From the NCBI RefSeq assembly GCF_024171945.1, contig NZ_JAMTCR010000005.1, forward strand, positions 248,001 through 312,000: a DNA stretch of 64,000 nucleotides, read 5' to 3'. A program made the position numbers and the translations under genes. The notes beneath the pieces were generated by a model. The model worked only from the letters and a program-made list of their open reading frames with translations. It was not told the DNA's origin and did not search any database. Shown one piece after another: positions 1-8,791 of this stretch. The stretch is from Actinokineospora globicatena. GTDB lineage: Bacteria > Actinomycetota > Actinomycetes > Mycobacteriales > Pseudonocardiaceae. The first letter of the stretch is position 1; each line of letters begins with the position of its first letter.

Positions 1-775
1 GGACAGTGCCGTCCGGTTGGCGGGTCAGCCGGTAGTTGTGGTTCTGCAGGAGGTACCCGGCCAGCGAGGCCAGCACGGACAGCACGATCACGAACACGGC
101 CGCCACCGGCACGACCCGCACCGGGTCCGCGTGGCTGACCCAGCCGAACGCCGAGCGGAACGCGCCCACCTCGGAGAACCGGAAGTCGAGTTCGCTCGCC
201 AGGTTCATGACGAAGCCCACCACGATGCCGATGGTGATGAACCCCGACAACGTCAACGGCGCATAGCGGTACCAACGCTTGTCGAGCTGCGAGATAAGGA
301 CGCCCTCGTCGCTCTCGTCCTCGGAGTGCGCCACCTTGCGCAGTAGGGCCTGTCGCAGTCGCTCAGCCTCAACGGCGGTGACAGCGTCAAGCGTGACTGT
401 GCCCTCGCCCGGCGTGCGCTCCTGTTGCCCGGTACCGACTCGGACAGCGGATAGGCCGAACGCGCGATGCCCGAGCTTGGCAGTGAGGTCTACCGAGCGG
501 ATCCGGTCGCGGGGGATCGCCCGGCGCTGCCGGAACACGACGCCCTTGTGCAGCTCGACCTGGGTCTCGGTGATGCGGTACTTGGTGGTCAGCCAGGACA
601 GCAGGCCGTAGACGATGATCAACCCGACCACGCTCGCGCCGGTGACCACCCGCCAGGTGTCGACATTGCCGAAGAACACCAGCGCGGCCAGCGGCGGCAG
701 CAGCCCGATCAGCTCGTTGAGCGGCCGGACCACGATCATCCTCGGGTCGAGCCTGCCCCACTCGGGCTCGCTCAC
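1..775 (-). CDS. PH domain membrane protein, YdbT type (3' end cut by window)
   Basis: The gene reads leftward from a GTG at 775 and runs off the window, so about 258 residues are visible and the C-terminus is missing. It starts VSEPEWGRLDPRMIVVRP, has a hydrophobic pair near residues 18-60, then a bacterial PH (DUF304) domain with the signature KYRITETQVELHKGVVFRQRR and IPRDRIRSVDL. A second hydrophobic stretch follows near residue 180. YdbT-family proteins carry two or three such domains; only the first is fully visible. Its GTG overlaps the stop of the upstream PH-domain gene (GTGA), so the two are translationally coupled and probably form one membrane complex. The role of YdbS/YdbT pairs is poorly known. 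The family call is confident; no function is inferred. Confidence 0.85.
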   Translation of the reverse strand, partial: MSEPEWGRLDPRMIVVRPLNELIGLLPPLAALVFFGNVDTWRVVTGASVVGLIIVYGLLSWLTTKYRITETQVELHKGVVFRQRRAIPRDRIRSVDLTAKLGHRAFGLSAVRVGTGQQERTPGEGTVTLDAVTAVEAERLRQALLRKVAHSEDESDEGVLISQLDKRWYRYAPLTLSGFITIGIVVGFVMNLASELDFRFSEVGAFRSAFGWVSHADPVRVVPVAAVFVIVLSVLASLAGYLLQNHNYRLTRQPDGTV

Positions 776-1269
776 GTCGCGTCCCCCGGCGTCGCCTGGG
801 TGGTGGCGGCCAGCTCGTCGACCACCCGCGCGGCCACCTCGGCGTCGAGGCCCTCGATCTTCAACGGGCCCTGGGCGGAGGCGGTGGTGACGGTGATCGT
901 CGAGAGCCTGAGCAGCTGCTGCAGCGGCCCGCGCGCGGTGTCCACGGTCTGGATCCGCGAGATCGGCGCCAGCCGCCACTCCTGGGTGACCCACCCGCTG
1001 CGGGTGAAGACCGCGTCGGCGGTCGTCTCCCAGCGGTGCACCCGGTAGCGCCACCTGGGCATCACGATCGTGTGCACGACCCCGACCACCGCGGTCACGA
1101 CGATCGTCACCCGCAGCCACCGGGGTGCCCCGTCGACCACCAGCAGGACCACCGCCTGCGCCCCGGCGACCACCGCCCAGAAGATCGCCGCGCGCAGCGT
1201 CCACAGCAGAACGGCCCGCTTGCTGACCAGGTTCGCGGGTGCCCGCAACCGCCACTCCGACTCGCTCAC
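772..1269 (-). CDS. PH domain membrane protein, YdbS type
   Basis: 165 residues. Two transmembrane helices lie near residues 20-45 and 52-70 (AVLLWTLRAAIFWAVVAGAQ and VTIVVTAVVGVVHTIV). A bacterial PH (DUF304) domain follows, with the motifs RYRVHRWETTADAVFTRSGW, LAPISRIQTVDTARGPLQ and LSTITVTTASAQG. The length and the order of helices then domain fit the YdbS family. It is the first gene of a two-gene operon with the YdbT-type gene, overlapping by 4 bases. The start MSESEWRL lies just after a run of intergenic DNA that would hold the promoter. No catalytic residues are expected in this family. Confidence 0.85.
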   Translation of the reverse strand: MSESEWRLRAPANLVSKRAVLLWTLRAAIFWAVVAGAQAVVLLVVDGAPRWLRVTIVVTAVVGVVHTIVMPRWRYRVHRWETTADAVFTRSGWVTQEWRLAPISRIQTVDTARGPLQQLLRLSTITVTTASAQGPLKIEGLDAEVAARVVDELAATTQATPGDAT

Positions 1270-1486
1270 GGGACCAGTCTGCCTGGGTCTGGACCACTCC
1301 GGCGTCCGACTCCGGTATCACCGGGGGATCAACGCCGTGTCGCATGTTGGCGAGTAACCAGTCGCCCGCTTGTTCGGGGACATTCTGAGATCGCGTCACT
1401 TTTGTCGTCACGTGTCGTTACCGTCCGCGTCATCACCTAGTCGGGTTCCTCGACCCGACGGCGGCGTGGTCGGAGGGGTAGGTGCG

Positions 1487-1684
1487 GTGAACAACCACCG
1501 GGAGTGGTCGGTCGGCTGTCGCGACATCGCGGGTCGGCGGCGGGACGTGACCGTGTTCGTGCGGGGTGGGCGGGTGGTGCTGGTGGCGCCGCCGGGGGAG
1601 ACGGCGGTGTTCTCGCCGTTGGACGTGGGCAGGCTGCGGGCCGCGCTGCGCGACGCCGTGGTCGACGCCACCGTGGAGGACTAG
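1487..1684 (+). CDS. Small conserved-type hypothetical protein
   Basis: 65 residues from a GTG at 1487, preceded by a GGAGGGG ribosome binding site at about 1472-1478. The same frame is open further upstream, but only this start has a good site. The product has the look of a small beta-rich actinobacterial protein (DVTVFVRGGRVVLVAPPGETAVFSPLDVGRLRAALRDAV) with no signal peptide or membrane segment. Third codon positions are strongly G/C, which supports coding. It sits 53 bases ahead of the two-domain reductase gene but is separated from it by an inverted repeat, so co-transcription is uncertain. I do not recognise the function. Confidence 0.6.
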   Translation: MNNHREWSVGCRDIAGRRRDVTVFVRGGRVVLVAPPGETAVFSPLDVGRLRAALRDAVVDATVED

Positions 1685-1689
1685 AACTT

Positions 1690-1705
1690 CCTACTTTGGA
1701 GTAGG
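1690..1705. promoter_or_regulatory. Inverted repeat, candidate operator ahead of the reductase gene
   Basis: A perfect 6-base inverted repeat with a 4-base spacer (CCTACT, TTGG, AGTAGG) lies 33-48 bases upstream of the ATG at 1738. The right arm runs into AGTAGGTAGTG (1700-1710). The same 11-mer occurs at 10590-10600 upstream of the acyl-CoA synthetase gene. A TetR-type regulator of fatty-acid genes is a reasonable guess, but no such regulator is encoded in the window. Confidence 0.4.
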
Positions 1706-1737
1706 TAGTGGCAGACTCGGTGCCGAGGAGGCACGAG

Positions 1738-3648
1738 ATGGCAACCTACTTCGTCACCGGCGGCACCGGGTTCCTCGGTCGCGCGCTGGTCGAGCGGCTG
1801 GTGGTCCGCGGTGAGACGAGCGCGGTGCACATGCTCGTGCGGCAGCGCTCGGTGGACCGGTTCGTCGCGGCGGCCCGGCGCTGGAGCCGCCCGGACCTGG
1901 TCTTCCCGGTGATCGGCGACCTCGGCGAGCCGGGTCTCGGCGTCGATGCCACCGCGCTGGCCGGAGCCGTCGACCACGTCGTCCACCTGGGCGCCGTCTA
2001 CGACTTCACGGCTGCGGCCGAGGACAACCAGCGGGCCAACGTCGACGGCACCCGGCACGCCCTGGAGTTCGCCGAGGCGGTCGGCGCGGGCCTGTTCCAC
2101 CACGTGTCGTCGATCGCCGTGGCCGGTGACCACCGGGGCCGCTTCACCGAGCGGGACTTCGACCTCGGTCAGCGGCACCACTCGCCGTACCACGCGACCA
2201 AGTTCGAAGCCGAGCGCTTGGTTCGCCAACAGGGCCGCGTGCCGTTCCGCGTCTACCGGCCCGCCGCGGTCGTGGGCGACTCGCGCACGGGTGAGATGGA
2301 CAAGGTCGACGGCCCGTACTTCTTCCTCCCGCTCTTGACCCGCCTGGCGCGGTTGCCGAAAGCGCTTCCGTTGGTGCTACCGGACTTGGGCGGCACCAAC
2401 ATCGTGCCGGTGGACTACGTCGTCGACGCCATGACACACCTGATGCACGTCGACGCGGCCTCAGGCACGACCTATCACCTCACGCACAACGGCAAGCAGC
2501 GCGTCACCGATGTCTTCAATGCACTCGCGACAGCCGTTGGTGCGCCTCGGGTGCGGGTGAGCCTGCCTTTTTCGTTGCCCCGTTTGCGCGCTGTAAGGCC
2601 AGTTCCGGCCGCGGTGCTCAACGAGCTAGGTGTGCCTGCCGAGGTTCTTCCGCACATGGACCTACCAACCGTCTTCGACTCAACGGAGACTGTGGAAGCT
2701 CTCGACGGCATAGAGCTACCTGACTTCACGACATACGCCGACGTCCTTGTCCGCTACTGGGCGGAGCACCTGGATCCCGAGCGGGTGTGGGACAAGTCGT
2801 TGCAAGGGAAGCGAATCGTCGTTACCGGAGCCTCTAGCGGTATCGGGCGTGCGACGGCTCTAGCGGTAGGAGCGCGCGGGGCAACCGTGTTGCTGGTCGC
2901 GCGTAGGCAGGCCGAACTGGATGACGTGCGCAGCGAGATCGAGCAGGCAGGCGGCACCGCGTCGGTCCACCCCTGCGACCTGACTGACACAGACGCGGTC
3001 GACGCCTTGGTCAAGGACCTCGGTGTCGTCGACATGCTCGTCAACAACGCGGGCCGCTCGATCCGCCGTGCTGTCCACCTCTCCGTCGACCGGCTTCATG
3101 ACTACGAACGCACCATGGCACTGAACTACTTCGCGCCACTACGACTCACCCTCGGCCTTCTCCCCGGTATGCGCGCTAGAGGTTTTGGTCGGATCGTCAA
3201 CGTCACGACCATGGGGTTGCAGACAGACACACCGCGCTTCTCCGCCTACCTAGCGTCCAAGGCGGCCCTAGAGGCGTTCGGTCGCGCGGCAGGTCGGGAA
3301 CTGCTCGCCGACGGAGTCACCGTTTGCGCTGTCCGCATGCCCTTGGTCCGCACACCGATGATCGGTGCCACGGACGCCTACAAGGGCTTCCCCGCGACCT
3401 CACCGGAATCGGCCGCCAAGCTCGTCCTGCGGGCGTTGACCAGCGACAGCGAGGTCGTCCAGCGCGCCGAGGGCCTGGCCATGGAACTACTTCGGGTGCT
3501 CGCGCCCGGCCTGGCCCGCCAGGTCCTCAACATCGCCTACCGGCTCACCGGCGAGTCCGCCCCCGAGGCCAGGACCCGCCCCGGGCGACCGCTGCCCGTC
3601 CTCGCCACCGCCCTCGTCCGACCGCTCTGGCGCGGCCTGCGGCGCTGA
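1738..3648 (+). CDS. Two-domain SDR oxidoreductase, AcrA1-like (fatty acyl reductase type)
   Basis: 636 residues. The start is the ATG at 1738, behind GAGGAGG, and gives MATYFVTGGTGFLGRALVERL. Residues 1-330 form an extended SDR / NAD_binding_4 domain with the TGGTGFLG nucleotide motif and a YHATKFEAE active-site motif. Residues 355-600 form a classical SDR domain with TGASSGIGRA, NNAG and SAYLASKAAL (Tyr-x3-Lys). This two-part layout matches mycobacterial AcrA1 (Rv3391), described as a multifunctional enzyme with acyl-CoA reductase activity. Reduction of fatty acyl-CoA to aldehyde or alcohol for lipids is therefore likely. Its last 162 bases overlap tail to tail with the efflux pump gene on the other strand. 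Third-position G+C appears to drop from about 2390 to 3300. Confidence 0.85.
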   Translation: MATYFVTGGTGFLGRALVERLVVRGETSAVHMLVRQRSVDRFVAAARRWSRPDLVFPVIGDLGEPGLGVDATALAGAVDHVVHLGAVYDFTAAAEDNQRANVDGTRHALEFAEAVGAGLFHHVSSIAVAGDHRGRFTERDFDLGQRHHSPYHATKFEAERLVRQQGRVPFRVYRPAAVVGDSRTGEMDKVDGPYFFLPLLTRLARLPKALPLVLPDLGGTNIVPVDYVVDAMTHLMHVDAASGTTYHLTHNGKQRVTDVFNALATAVGAPRVRVSLPFSLPRLRAVRPVPAAVLNELGVPAEVLPHMDLPTVFDSTETVEALDGIELPDFTTYADVLVRYWAEHLDPERVWDKSLQGKRIVVTGASSGIGRATALAVGARGATVLLVARRQAELDDVRSEIEQAGGTASVHPCDLTDTDAVDALVKDLGVVDMLVNNAGRSIRRAVHLSVDRLHDYERTMALNYFAPLRLTLGLLPGMRARGFGRIVNVTTMGLQTDTPRFSAYLASKAALEAFGRAAGRELLADGVTVCAVRMPLVRTPMIGATDAYKGFPATSPESAAKLVLRALTSDSEVVQRAEGLAMELLRVLAPGLARQVLNIAYRLTGESAPEARTRPGRPLPVLATALVRPLWRGLRR

Positions 3649-4827
3649 CGGCCGCATCAGCGCGAACGTCGCTATCCCGCCCACCGACAGCACCGCGATC
3701 ACGATCGCCATCGGCAGCGCCGTGTCGCCGCCGCCCAGCCCGACCAGCGGCGAGGCGATCCCGCCGATGACGAACTGGAGCACGCCGATCAGCGCCGACG
3801 CCGCGCCCGCGTCCCGGCCGTGGTCGGCCAGCGCCAGCGCGGTCGAGTTCGGACTGATCATGCCGATGCAGGCCACCGACACGAACAGCGTCACCAGCAG
3901 CCACACCAACCCGAGGTCCCACACCACCGCGCCCAGCACCCCGAGCCCGCCGACCGCCGCGACCACCAACCCGGCCACCAGCAGCGCCCGCGGCGCGAAC
4001 CACCGCAGCAGCAGCGAGTTCAGCTGGGCGACCAGCACGATCCCCAGCGCGTTCGCCCCGAACACCAGGGCGTACTGCTGCGGGCTCAACCCGTGGATGT
4101 CCTGCAGGACGAACGACGACCCCGAGATGTAGGCGAACATCGCGGCCAGCACGCACCCGGCCGACACCGCGTAGGCCACGAACCCGCGATCGGCCCCGAT
4201 CCTGGCGTAGGCGCGCAGCGTGCGGCGCAGGTCCGCCTTGCCGCGGTACTCCTTGGGCAGCGTCTCCGGCAGCCACAGCAGCGTGGCGACGAACAGCAGC
4301 GCGCCGAACCCGGCCAGCACCACGAAGATCCCCGGCCACGCCGTCCAGCGCAGCACCTGCCCGCCGATGATCGGCGCCAGCATCGGCCCCAGGCCGTTGA
4401 CCAGCATCAACGCCGAGAAGAAGCGGGCCATCGCGGCCCCGGAGAACAGGTCGCGCACCGCGGCCCTGGCGATCACCACCCCGGCCGAGGCGGCGACACC
4501 CTGCGCGAACCGCAGCACCACCAGGGGGTACACCGAAGGGGCGATGGCGCAGGCCAGCGAGCTGAGCACGTAGAGCCCCAACCCGACCAGCAGCGGGCCC
4601 CGCCTGCCCAGCGAATCCGACCACGGCCCGGCGACCACCTGACCGACGGCCAGCCCGATCATGAAGGTGGTCAGGGTCAGCTGCACCTGCGCGGGCCCGG
4701 TGCCCAACCCGGTCGCGAGCTCGGGGAACGCGGGCAGGTACATGTCGATGGAGAGCGGGCCGAAGGTCGACAGCCCGCCCAGGATGAGGGCGAGGCGGAC
4801 CCTGCTGGGGGCGGGCTGGGCGGACAT
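3487..4827 (-). CDS. MFS drug efflux transporter, Bcr/CflA family
   Basis: 446 residues with twelve predicted membrane segments. The start MSAQPAPSRVRLALILGG is followed by TFGPLSIDMYLPAFPELA, a hallmark of Bcr/CflA pumps. The loop 2-3 MFS motif appears as GPWSDSLGRRGPLL. The last membrane helix ends near residue 392 (ATFALMRPSAPQ). It is followed by an unusual 50-residue glycine- and acid-rich tail (PERSDEGGGEDGQRSPGAGP) that exists only because the frame stays open antisense to the reductase gene. The likely role is proton-driven export of drugs or small metabolites across the inner membrane. It is transcribed alone; its start faces the TPR gene over a 250-base gap. Confidence 0.88.
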   Translation of the reverse strand: MSAQPAPSRVRLALILGGLSTFGPLSIDMYLPAFPELATGLGTGPAQVQLTLTTFMIGLAVGQVVAGPWSDSLGRRGPLLVGLGLYVLSSLACAIAPSVYPLVVLRFAQGVAASAGVVIARAAVRDLFSGAAMARFFSALMLVNGLGPMLAPIIGGQVLRWTAWPGIFVVLAGFGALLFVATLLWLPETLPKEYRGKADLRRTLRAYARIGADRGFVAYAVSAGCVLAAMFAYISGSSFVLQDIHGLSPQQYALVFGANALGIVLVAQLNSLLLRWFAPRALLVAGLVVAAVGGLGVLGAVVWDLGLVWLLVTLFVSVACIGMISPNSTALALADHGRDAGAASALIGVLQFVIGGIASPLVGLGGGDTALPMAIVIAVLSVGGIATFALMRPSAPQAAPERSDEGGGEDGQRSPGAGPGLGGGLAGEPVGDVEDLAGQAGREHPK

Positions 4828-5079
4828 CCGCTGATTCTATGAATGCCGAACCGGGATCCGTGAGCGCTGGGGGTGCGGGTAGGACGAACACCACGTGGCG
4901 GTGCGTAGTCACGCGTGCGGGTGAGGCGATGCGGCCACTCGGGTGTGGTTGGCGGTAAACGGGTGAACTCTTCACCTTGACGGAGGACACTGGGGTAGCC
5001 ATTCGTGACCGGGCCGCGCGCGTCGCCGCTGATCCGACCGGTGGCTTGACACACTGGAGGTCGAGGAGCGGAGGGTGCC

Positions 5080-6498
5080 ATGGCCGAGTCGATCGACGCG
5101 GTGCTGGTGGAGGCCGCGCGGCTCACGGCGGCCGGTCGCCCCACCGAGGCCGTCGAGGTGCTGCGCCCGGTACTGGTGACCCACCCCGACCACTCCGAGG
5201 CCTGGTGCAGGCTGGCCGCGGCCCTGCTCGACGCGGGCGAGTTCCAGCCCTGCCTCGACGCCGCCAAGCGCGCCATCACCCTCGGCGAGCGGTCCTGGGC
5301 GCACCGGCTGGCGAGCCTGTCGCTGGCCGAGATGGGCCGCCACGACGAGGCCATCGTGTCCGCCAGGGAGGCCGCCCGGCGCGACCCCGGCGACTGGCGC
5401 TCGCTCGTCACCCTCTCGGAGGTACTGGGCCCGGCCGACCCGGAGGAGTCGCTCGCCGTCGCGCTGGGCGCGGTGACCGCCGCGCCCGAGGTGCCGCGCG
5501 TGCACGAGGTGCTCGGCCTCGCCGCGGCCCGCGCCGGTGACGACGACCTCGCCCGCCGCGCCTACACCGACGCGCTGCTGCTCGACCCGGGCAACACCGA
5601 GGTCAAGGCCCGGCTCGACCGCTTGCCCGCGCTGCCCCGGCGGCGCGGTGTGCCCGCGACCAACGGGTTCGCCCGCCGCCTGTCCAACGGCGCGGGCGAC
5701 TACGACCACGCCGCCGCGGAACCGGTGGTGATCGACGCCGTCGTTGATCGGGTGGAGACTGTTGGTGCGTTCGTCGGCCCTGTCAGGCCGGTGGACCCGG
5801 TAGACCTACCTGACGATGAGGAGTTCGTGGAAGACCGGTGGACAGTCGAGTCGGAGTGGCAGCAGCGGATGTCCGCTGTCTGGCCGGTCCCGGCCAGGCC
5901 GGTCGACGCGGAGATCGAGCCGGTCATCCAGGTCGTCGCCGAGCCCGCGGTCACCGTCCGGCCCGCTGACCCCGAGCCCGCCGAGGCGCCCCGCCGTCGG
6001 GTGGTGCGCAGGCCGACACGGGAGATCCCGGTCGTCGAGGAGCCGGTTCGCCCGGATCCACCCGCCGCGCGTCCCGGGCACGCGGGGTTCACCCGCGCCA
6101 AGCGCGTCTCGCTGTGGTTGGTGCTGCGCCGCTGCGCGGGCTGGCTGGCCATCGGGGGATTTGTCCTTTTAGTGGCCGGAATGCCCGAGCCGAGTCCGCT
6201 GCTGGTCTGGTTCGCGCTGGCGTTATTGCTCATTGTCACCGGAGCGGGCGGTTTTGGTTACCGCGCCATTCCCGCTGTCGACCGACCCACCCCGCGTGAG
6301 GTCGCCGACCACGCGCCGCTGATCGCGCTCGCGGCGGCCCTGGTGCTGTTCGGCCTGGTCATGCTCGGTGTCTGGACGCTGGTGCTGTCCTTCGGCGCCG
6401 CCGGGAAACCACTGCTGGTGACCGCCCTGGTCCTCGGTCTCGCCGCAGGCGGGGTCTCGTGGTTCGGGCTCTGGCGAATACGGACCGCCTCCCGATAA
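5080..6498 (+). CDS. TPR-repeat protein with four C-terminal membrane helices
   Basis: 472 residues from an ATG preceded by GGAGGG. Residues 1-180 are helical tetratricopeptide-like repeats (AESIDAVLVEAARLTAAGRP, HSEAWCRLAAALLDAGEFQP, DLARRAYTDALLLDPGNTE). Residues 190-335 form an acidic, proline-rich linker. Residues 345-470 carry four hydrophobic helices. Two TTA leucine codons (6169-6171 and 6223-6225) fall in this membrane part, which is locally less G/C-rich than its surroundings. A scaffolding or stress-envelope role is possible, but I cannot assign a function. The next gene also encodes a membrane protein 79 bases downstream. Confidence 0.75.
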   Translation: MAESIDAVLVEAARLTAAGRPTEAVEVLRPVLVTHPDHSEAWCRLAAALLDAGEFQPCLDAAKRAITLGERSWAHRLASLSLAEMGRHDEAIVSAREAARRDPGDWRSLVTLSEVLGPADPEESLAVALGAVTAAPEVPRVHEVLGLAAARAGDDDLARRAYTDALLLDPGNTEVKARLDRLPALPRRRGVPATNGFARRLSNGAGDYDHAAAEPVVIDAVVDRVETVGAFVGPVRPVDPVDLPDDEEFVEDRWTVESEWQQRMSAVWPVPARPVDAEIEPVIQVVAEPAVTVRPADPEPAEAPRRRVVRRPTREIPVVEEPVRPDPPAARPGHAGFTRAKRVSLWLVLRRCAGWLAIGGFVLLVAGMPEPSPLLVWFALALLLIVTGAGGFGYRAIPAVDRPTPREVADHAPLIALAAALVLFGLVMLGVWTLVLSFGAAGKPLLVTALVLGLAAGGVSWFGLWRIRTASR

Positions 6499-6577
6499 GG
6501 TGCGCGGGTCAGTTTTCGAATGGGGAGTCGCGGGTGGGGGCAGCCGCGGATTTCACCGAGGTCACTAGGGGACGCTC

Positions 6578-7039
6578 GTGCGTGGTTTAGCCGGTTTGCT
6601 GATGGTCTACGGGTTCGGGTCCGCCCTGATGAGCCTGTTCGGGTACTCGTTCACCATCGTGTCCTGGGCGTACTCGTACCAGCCCGGCGCCGGGCTCGGC
6701 ATCGGCGCGCTCGGCCTGCTGATCCTGGTGCTGTCCATCGCGTTCACCAAGGAACCGCAGGACCCGCCGAACACCGTCCTCCCCCCGCCGCCGGGGTACT
6801 CGTACGACCCGCAGCAGCCCCAGCCTGGTAACCCGGGTTACCCCGCGCAGCCTGGCTACCCCGCGCAGCCCGGTTATGCCGCGCAGCAGGGCTATCCCCA
6901 GCAGGCCTCTTACCCCGCGCAGCCTGGTTACCCCGCGCAGCCTGGTTACCCCGCGCAGCAGGGGTATCCCGCTCAGCCCGGGTACCCGCCCGCCCAGCCG
7001 GGTGGTCAGCCGCCGCAGGGGTTCGGGCCGCCGCGCTAG
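6578..7039 (+). CDS. Small membrane protein with Tyr-Pro-Ala-Gln-Pro-Gly repeat tail
   Basis: 153 residues from a GTG with an AGGGGA site upstream. Two membrane helices occupy residues 1-60 ([20 protein letters not shown] and [17 protein letters not shown]). The rest is a low-complexity tail of about twelve imperfect copies of YPAQPG, with variants YAAQQG and YPQQAS. Such Pro-Gln-Tyr-Gly tails are typical of actinobacterial small membrane proteins and are expected to be disordered and cytoplasmic or surface-exposed. The repeat is clear at the DNA level but contains synonymous changes. No enzymatic domain is present. It may be co-transcribed with the TPR protein. Confidence 0.75.
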   Translation: MRGLAGLLMVYGFGSALMSLFGYSFTIVSWAYSYQPGAGLGIGALGLLILVLSIAFTKEPQDPPNTVLPPPPGYSYDPQQPQPGNPGYPAQPGYPAQPGYAAQQGYPQQASYPAQPGYPAQPGYPAQQGYPAQPGYPPAQPGGQPPQGFGPPR

Positions 7040-7103
7040 CGCCTCGGCCGGGCGCGGTGGCAGACTCACCGCGCTCGGACGACCCCGGACGGTGAGGTTC
7101 GCG

Positions 7104-8258
7104 ATGGCGGAGCACGCGCGGTACCAGAACGAGATCTACCTGCAGGGCCTCGCCGACCGGGTCCCGCCGTTCACCACGGACGCCACCCGGCTCGAGGCCG
7201 TCGCCGAGTCCACGATGGACCCCGGGCCGTTCGGCTACGTCGCCGGTGGTGCTGGGTCCGGCGACACCGTCCGCGCCAACCGCGCCGCCTTCGCCCGGTG
7301 GCGGATCGTGCCCAGGATGATGACCGGCGCCACCGAGCGCGACCTGGCGACCACGGTCCTCGGCACGCCCATGCCCGCCCCGGTCCTGCTCGCCCCCGTC
7401 GGCGTCCAGTCGATCGTCCACCCCGACGGCGAACTCGCCACCGCCCGCGCCGCCGCCGCGCTCGACGTGCCCATCGTGCTGTCGACCGCGTCGTCGTACC
7501 CGCTGGAGGACGTCGCCGCCGTCGGTGGGCCCCGGTGGTTCCAGCTGTACTGGCCCAACGACCCCGAGGTCTGCGCCAGCCTCCTGCACCGCGCGAAGGC
7601 CGCCGGGTACACGGTCCTGGTCGTCACCCTCGACACCTGGACCCTGGCCTGGCGCCCCCGCGACCTCGACCACGCGTACCTGCCGTTCCTGCGCGCCGCC
7701 GGTGTCGCCAACGCCTTCACCGACCCGGCCTTCCTCGCGGGCCTGGCGAAGCCCCCGTCCGAGGACCAGGCCACGGCCATCCTGCGCTGGGTCTCCCTGT
7801 TCACCGGCACCGACAAGCGCTGGGACCACCTCCCCTTCCTCCGCGAGCACTGGGACGGCCCCATCGTCCTCAAAGGAATCCAACACCCCGACGACGCCCG
7901 CCGAGCCGCCGACGAGGGCATCAACGGCCTCATCATCTCCAACCACGGCGGCCGCCAAGTCGACGGCGCGATCGCCGCCCTGGACGCCCTCCCCGCCATC
8001 GCCTCCGCCGTCGGCGACCGCCTAGACCTCCTCTTCGACTCCGGCATCCGCACCGGCGCGGACGTCATCAAGGCCCTTGCCCTGGGAGCCAAAGCCGTCC
8101 TCCTAGGCCGCCCTTACATCTACGGCCTAGCCCTAGCCGGCGAACAAGGCGTTCGCCACGCCCTCCGCAGCCTCCTAGCCGACCTAGACCTCACCCTCGG
8201 CCTAACCGGCCACCAAACCCCCGCATCCCTAACCCCCTCCTCCCTACACCGCGACTAA
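7104..8258 (+). CDS. FMN-dependent alpha-hydroxy-acid oxidising protein (lactate 2-monooxygenase-like)
   Basis: 384 residues, starting MAEHARYQNEIYLQG at the ATG at 7104. The frame is open further upstream without a better start. The fold is the FMN-dependent TIM barrel of lactate oxidase and lactate monooxygenase. Visible signatures are VLLAPVGVQSIVHPDGE, WFQLYW, VLVVTLDTW, the lysine motif IVLKGIQHPDDA, the catalytic-histidine motif SNHGGRQVDGA, and the FMN phosphate motif DSGIRTGADVIKALALGAKAV. The extra loop between VTLDTW and IVLKG (residues 180-265) is long, as in lactate 2-monooxygenases. It oxidises a 2-hydroxy acid to a 2-oxo acid, or to acetate plus CO2; the exact substrate is not decided by sequence. 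Confidence 0.88.
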   Translation: MAEHARYQNEIYLQGLADRVPPFTTDATRLEAVAESTMDPGPFGYVAGGAGSGDTVRANRAAFARWRIVPRMMTGATERDLATTVLGTPMPAPVLLAPVGVQSIVHPDGELATARAAAALDVPIVLSTASSYPLEDVAAVGGPRWFQLYWPNDPEVCASLLHRAKAAGYTVLVVTLDTWTLAWRPRDLDHAYLPFLRAAGVANAFTDPAFLAGLAKPPSEDQATAILRWVSLFTGTDKRWDHLPFLREHWDGPIVLKGIQHPDDARRAADEGINGLIISNHGGRQVDGAIAALDALPAIASAVGDRLDLLFDSGIRTGADVIKALALGAKAVLLGRPYIYGLALAGEQGVRHALRSLLADLDLTLGLTGHQTPASLTPSSLHRD

Positions 8259-8787
8259 TCCCTTCCCGCGCTCGCACTAACACCCCCCGCCCCACCAAGC
8301 CCACCCGCCTTACCGACCGACGCCCCACCACGTCCCCACGCCCAGCCCCAACCCACCCGCCAAGACTGGCGAGGACCCAACAACGTCGGCCCTGAAGCAC
8401 CCGCCGACGACGTTGGCCCCAAGAACGCCCGCTGACGACGTTGGCCGCCCCGCGCTCCACGAAGTCGCTGGTGCCACCCCATCGAGCTTCGCTCGAAAAT
8501 CGCGCCTGTCCGATGCCGCAGGCGAGGCGTTTCCCGCAGCGAAGCGAAGGCCCGAGACCCGGACTTCCCCCAGCTCAACGCCTACCCGCCCACGGCCCCC
8601 AAGATCAACCCGCCCCAAAGACCCCCGAATACACAGCCTACCGAGGGAGCGCCCAGGGGAGAGAGGATGAAACCAGAGCCTGTGCACAACTCACCCCCTG
8701 TGGACAACTCCAACAAGCCGCCCCGACCCCGCCGCCACCCCGCCCTCACAACCCCGCCCTCACAACCCCGCCCTCACAACCCCGCCC
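8259..8787. other. Intergenic region with repeats and DnaA-box-like sites, no convincing gene
   Basis: 529 bases between convergent genes. Frames here are open only because of high G+C; none has a ribosome binding site with coding character. The sequence holds two copies of GACGACGTTGGCC about 30 bases apart near 8404-8445, and a short hairpin around CGAGCTTCGCTCG near 8483-8496. It also holds two DnaA-box-like 9-mers (8681-8689 and 8699-8707) and a short tandem repeat at the end. Confidence 0.6.
8681..8707. promoter_or_regulatory. Two closely spaced DnaA-box-like 9-mers
   Basis: On the minus strand the two sites read TTGTGCACA (8681-8689) and TTGTCCACA (8699-8707). The second equals the preferred actinobacterial DnaA box; the first differs by one base. 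There is no replication gene here, so this is at most a DnaA-titration or regulatory site. Confidence 0.35.
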
Positions 8788-8791
8788 TCAC
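8741..8791. repeat. Tandem repeat, 14-base unit, 3.6 copies
   Basis: The unit CGCCCTCACAACCC is repeated perfectly at 8741, 8755 and 8769, with a partial fourth copy at 8783. The last partial copy overlaps the stop codon of the polymerase gene on the other strand. Replication slippage is the simplest origin. Confidence 0.85.
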
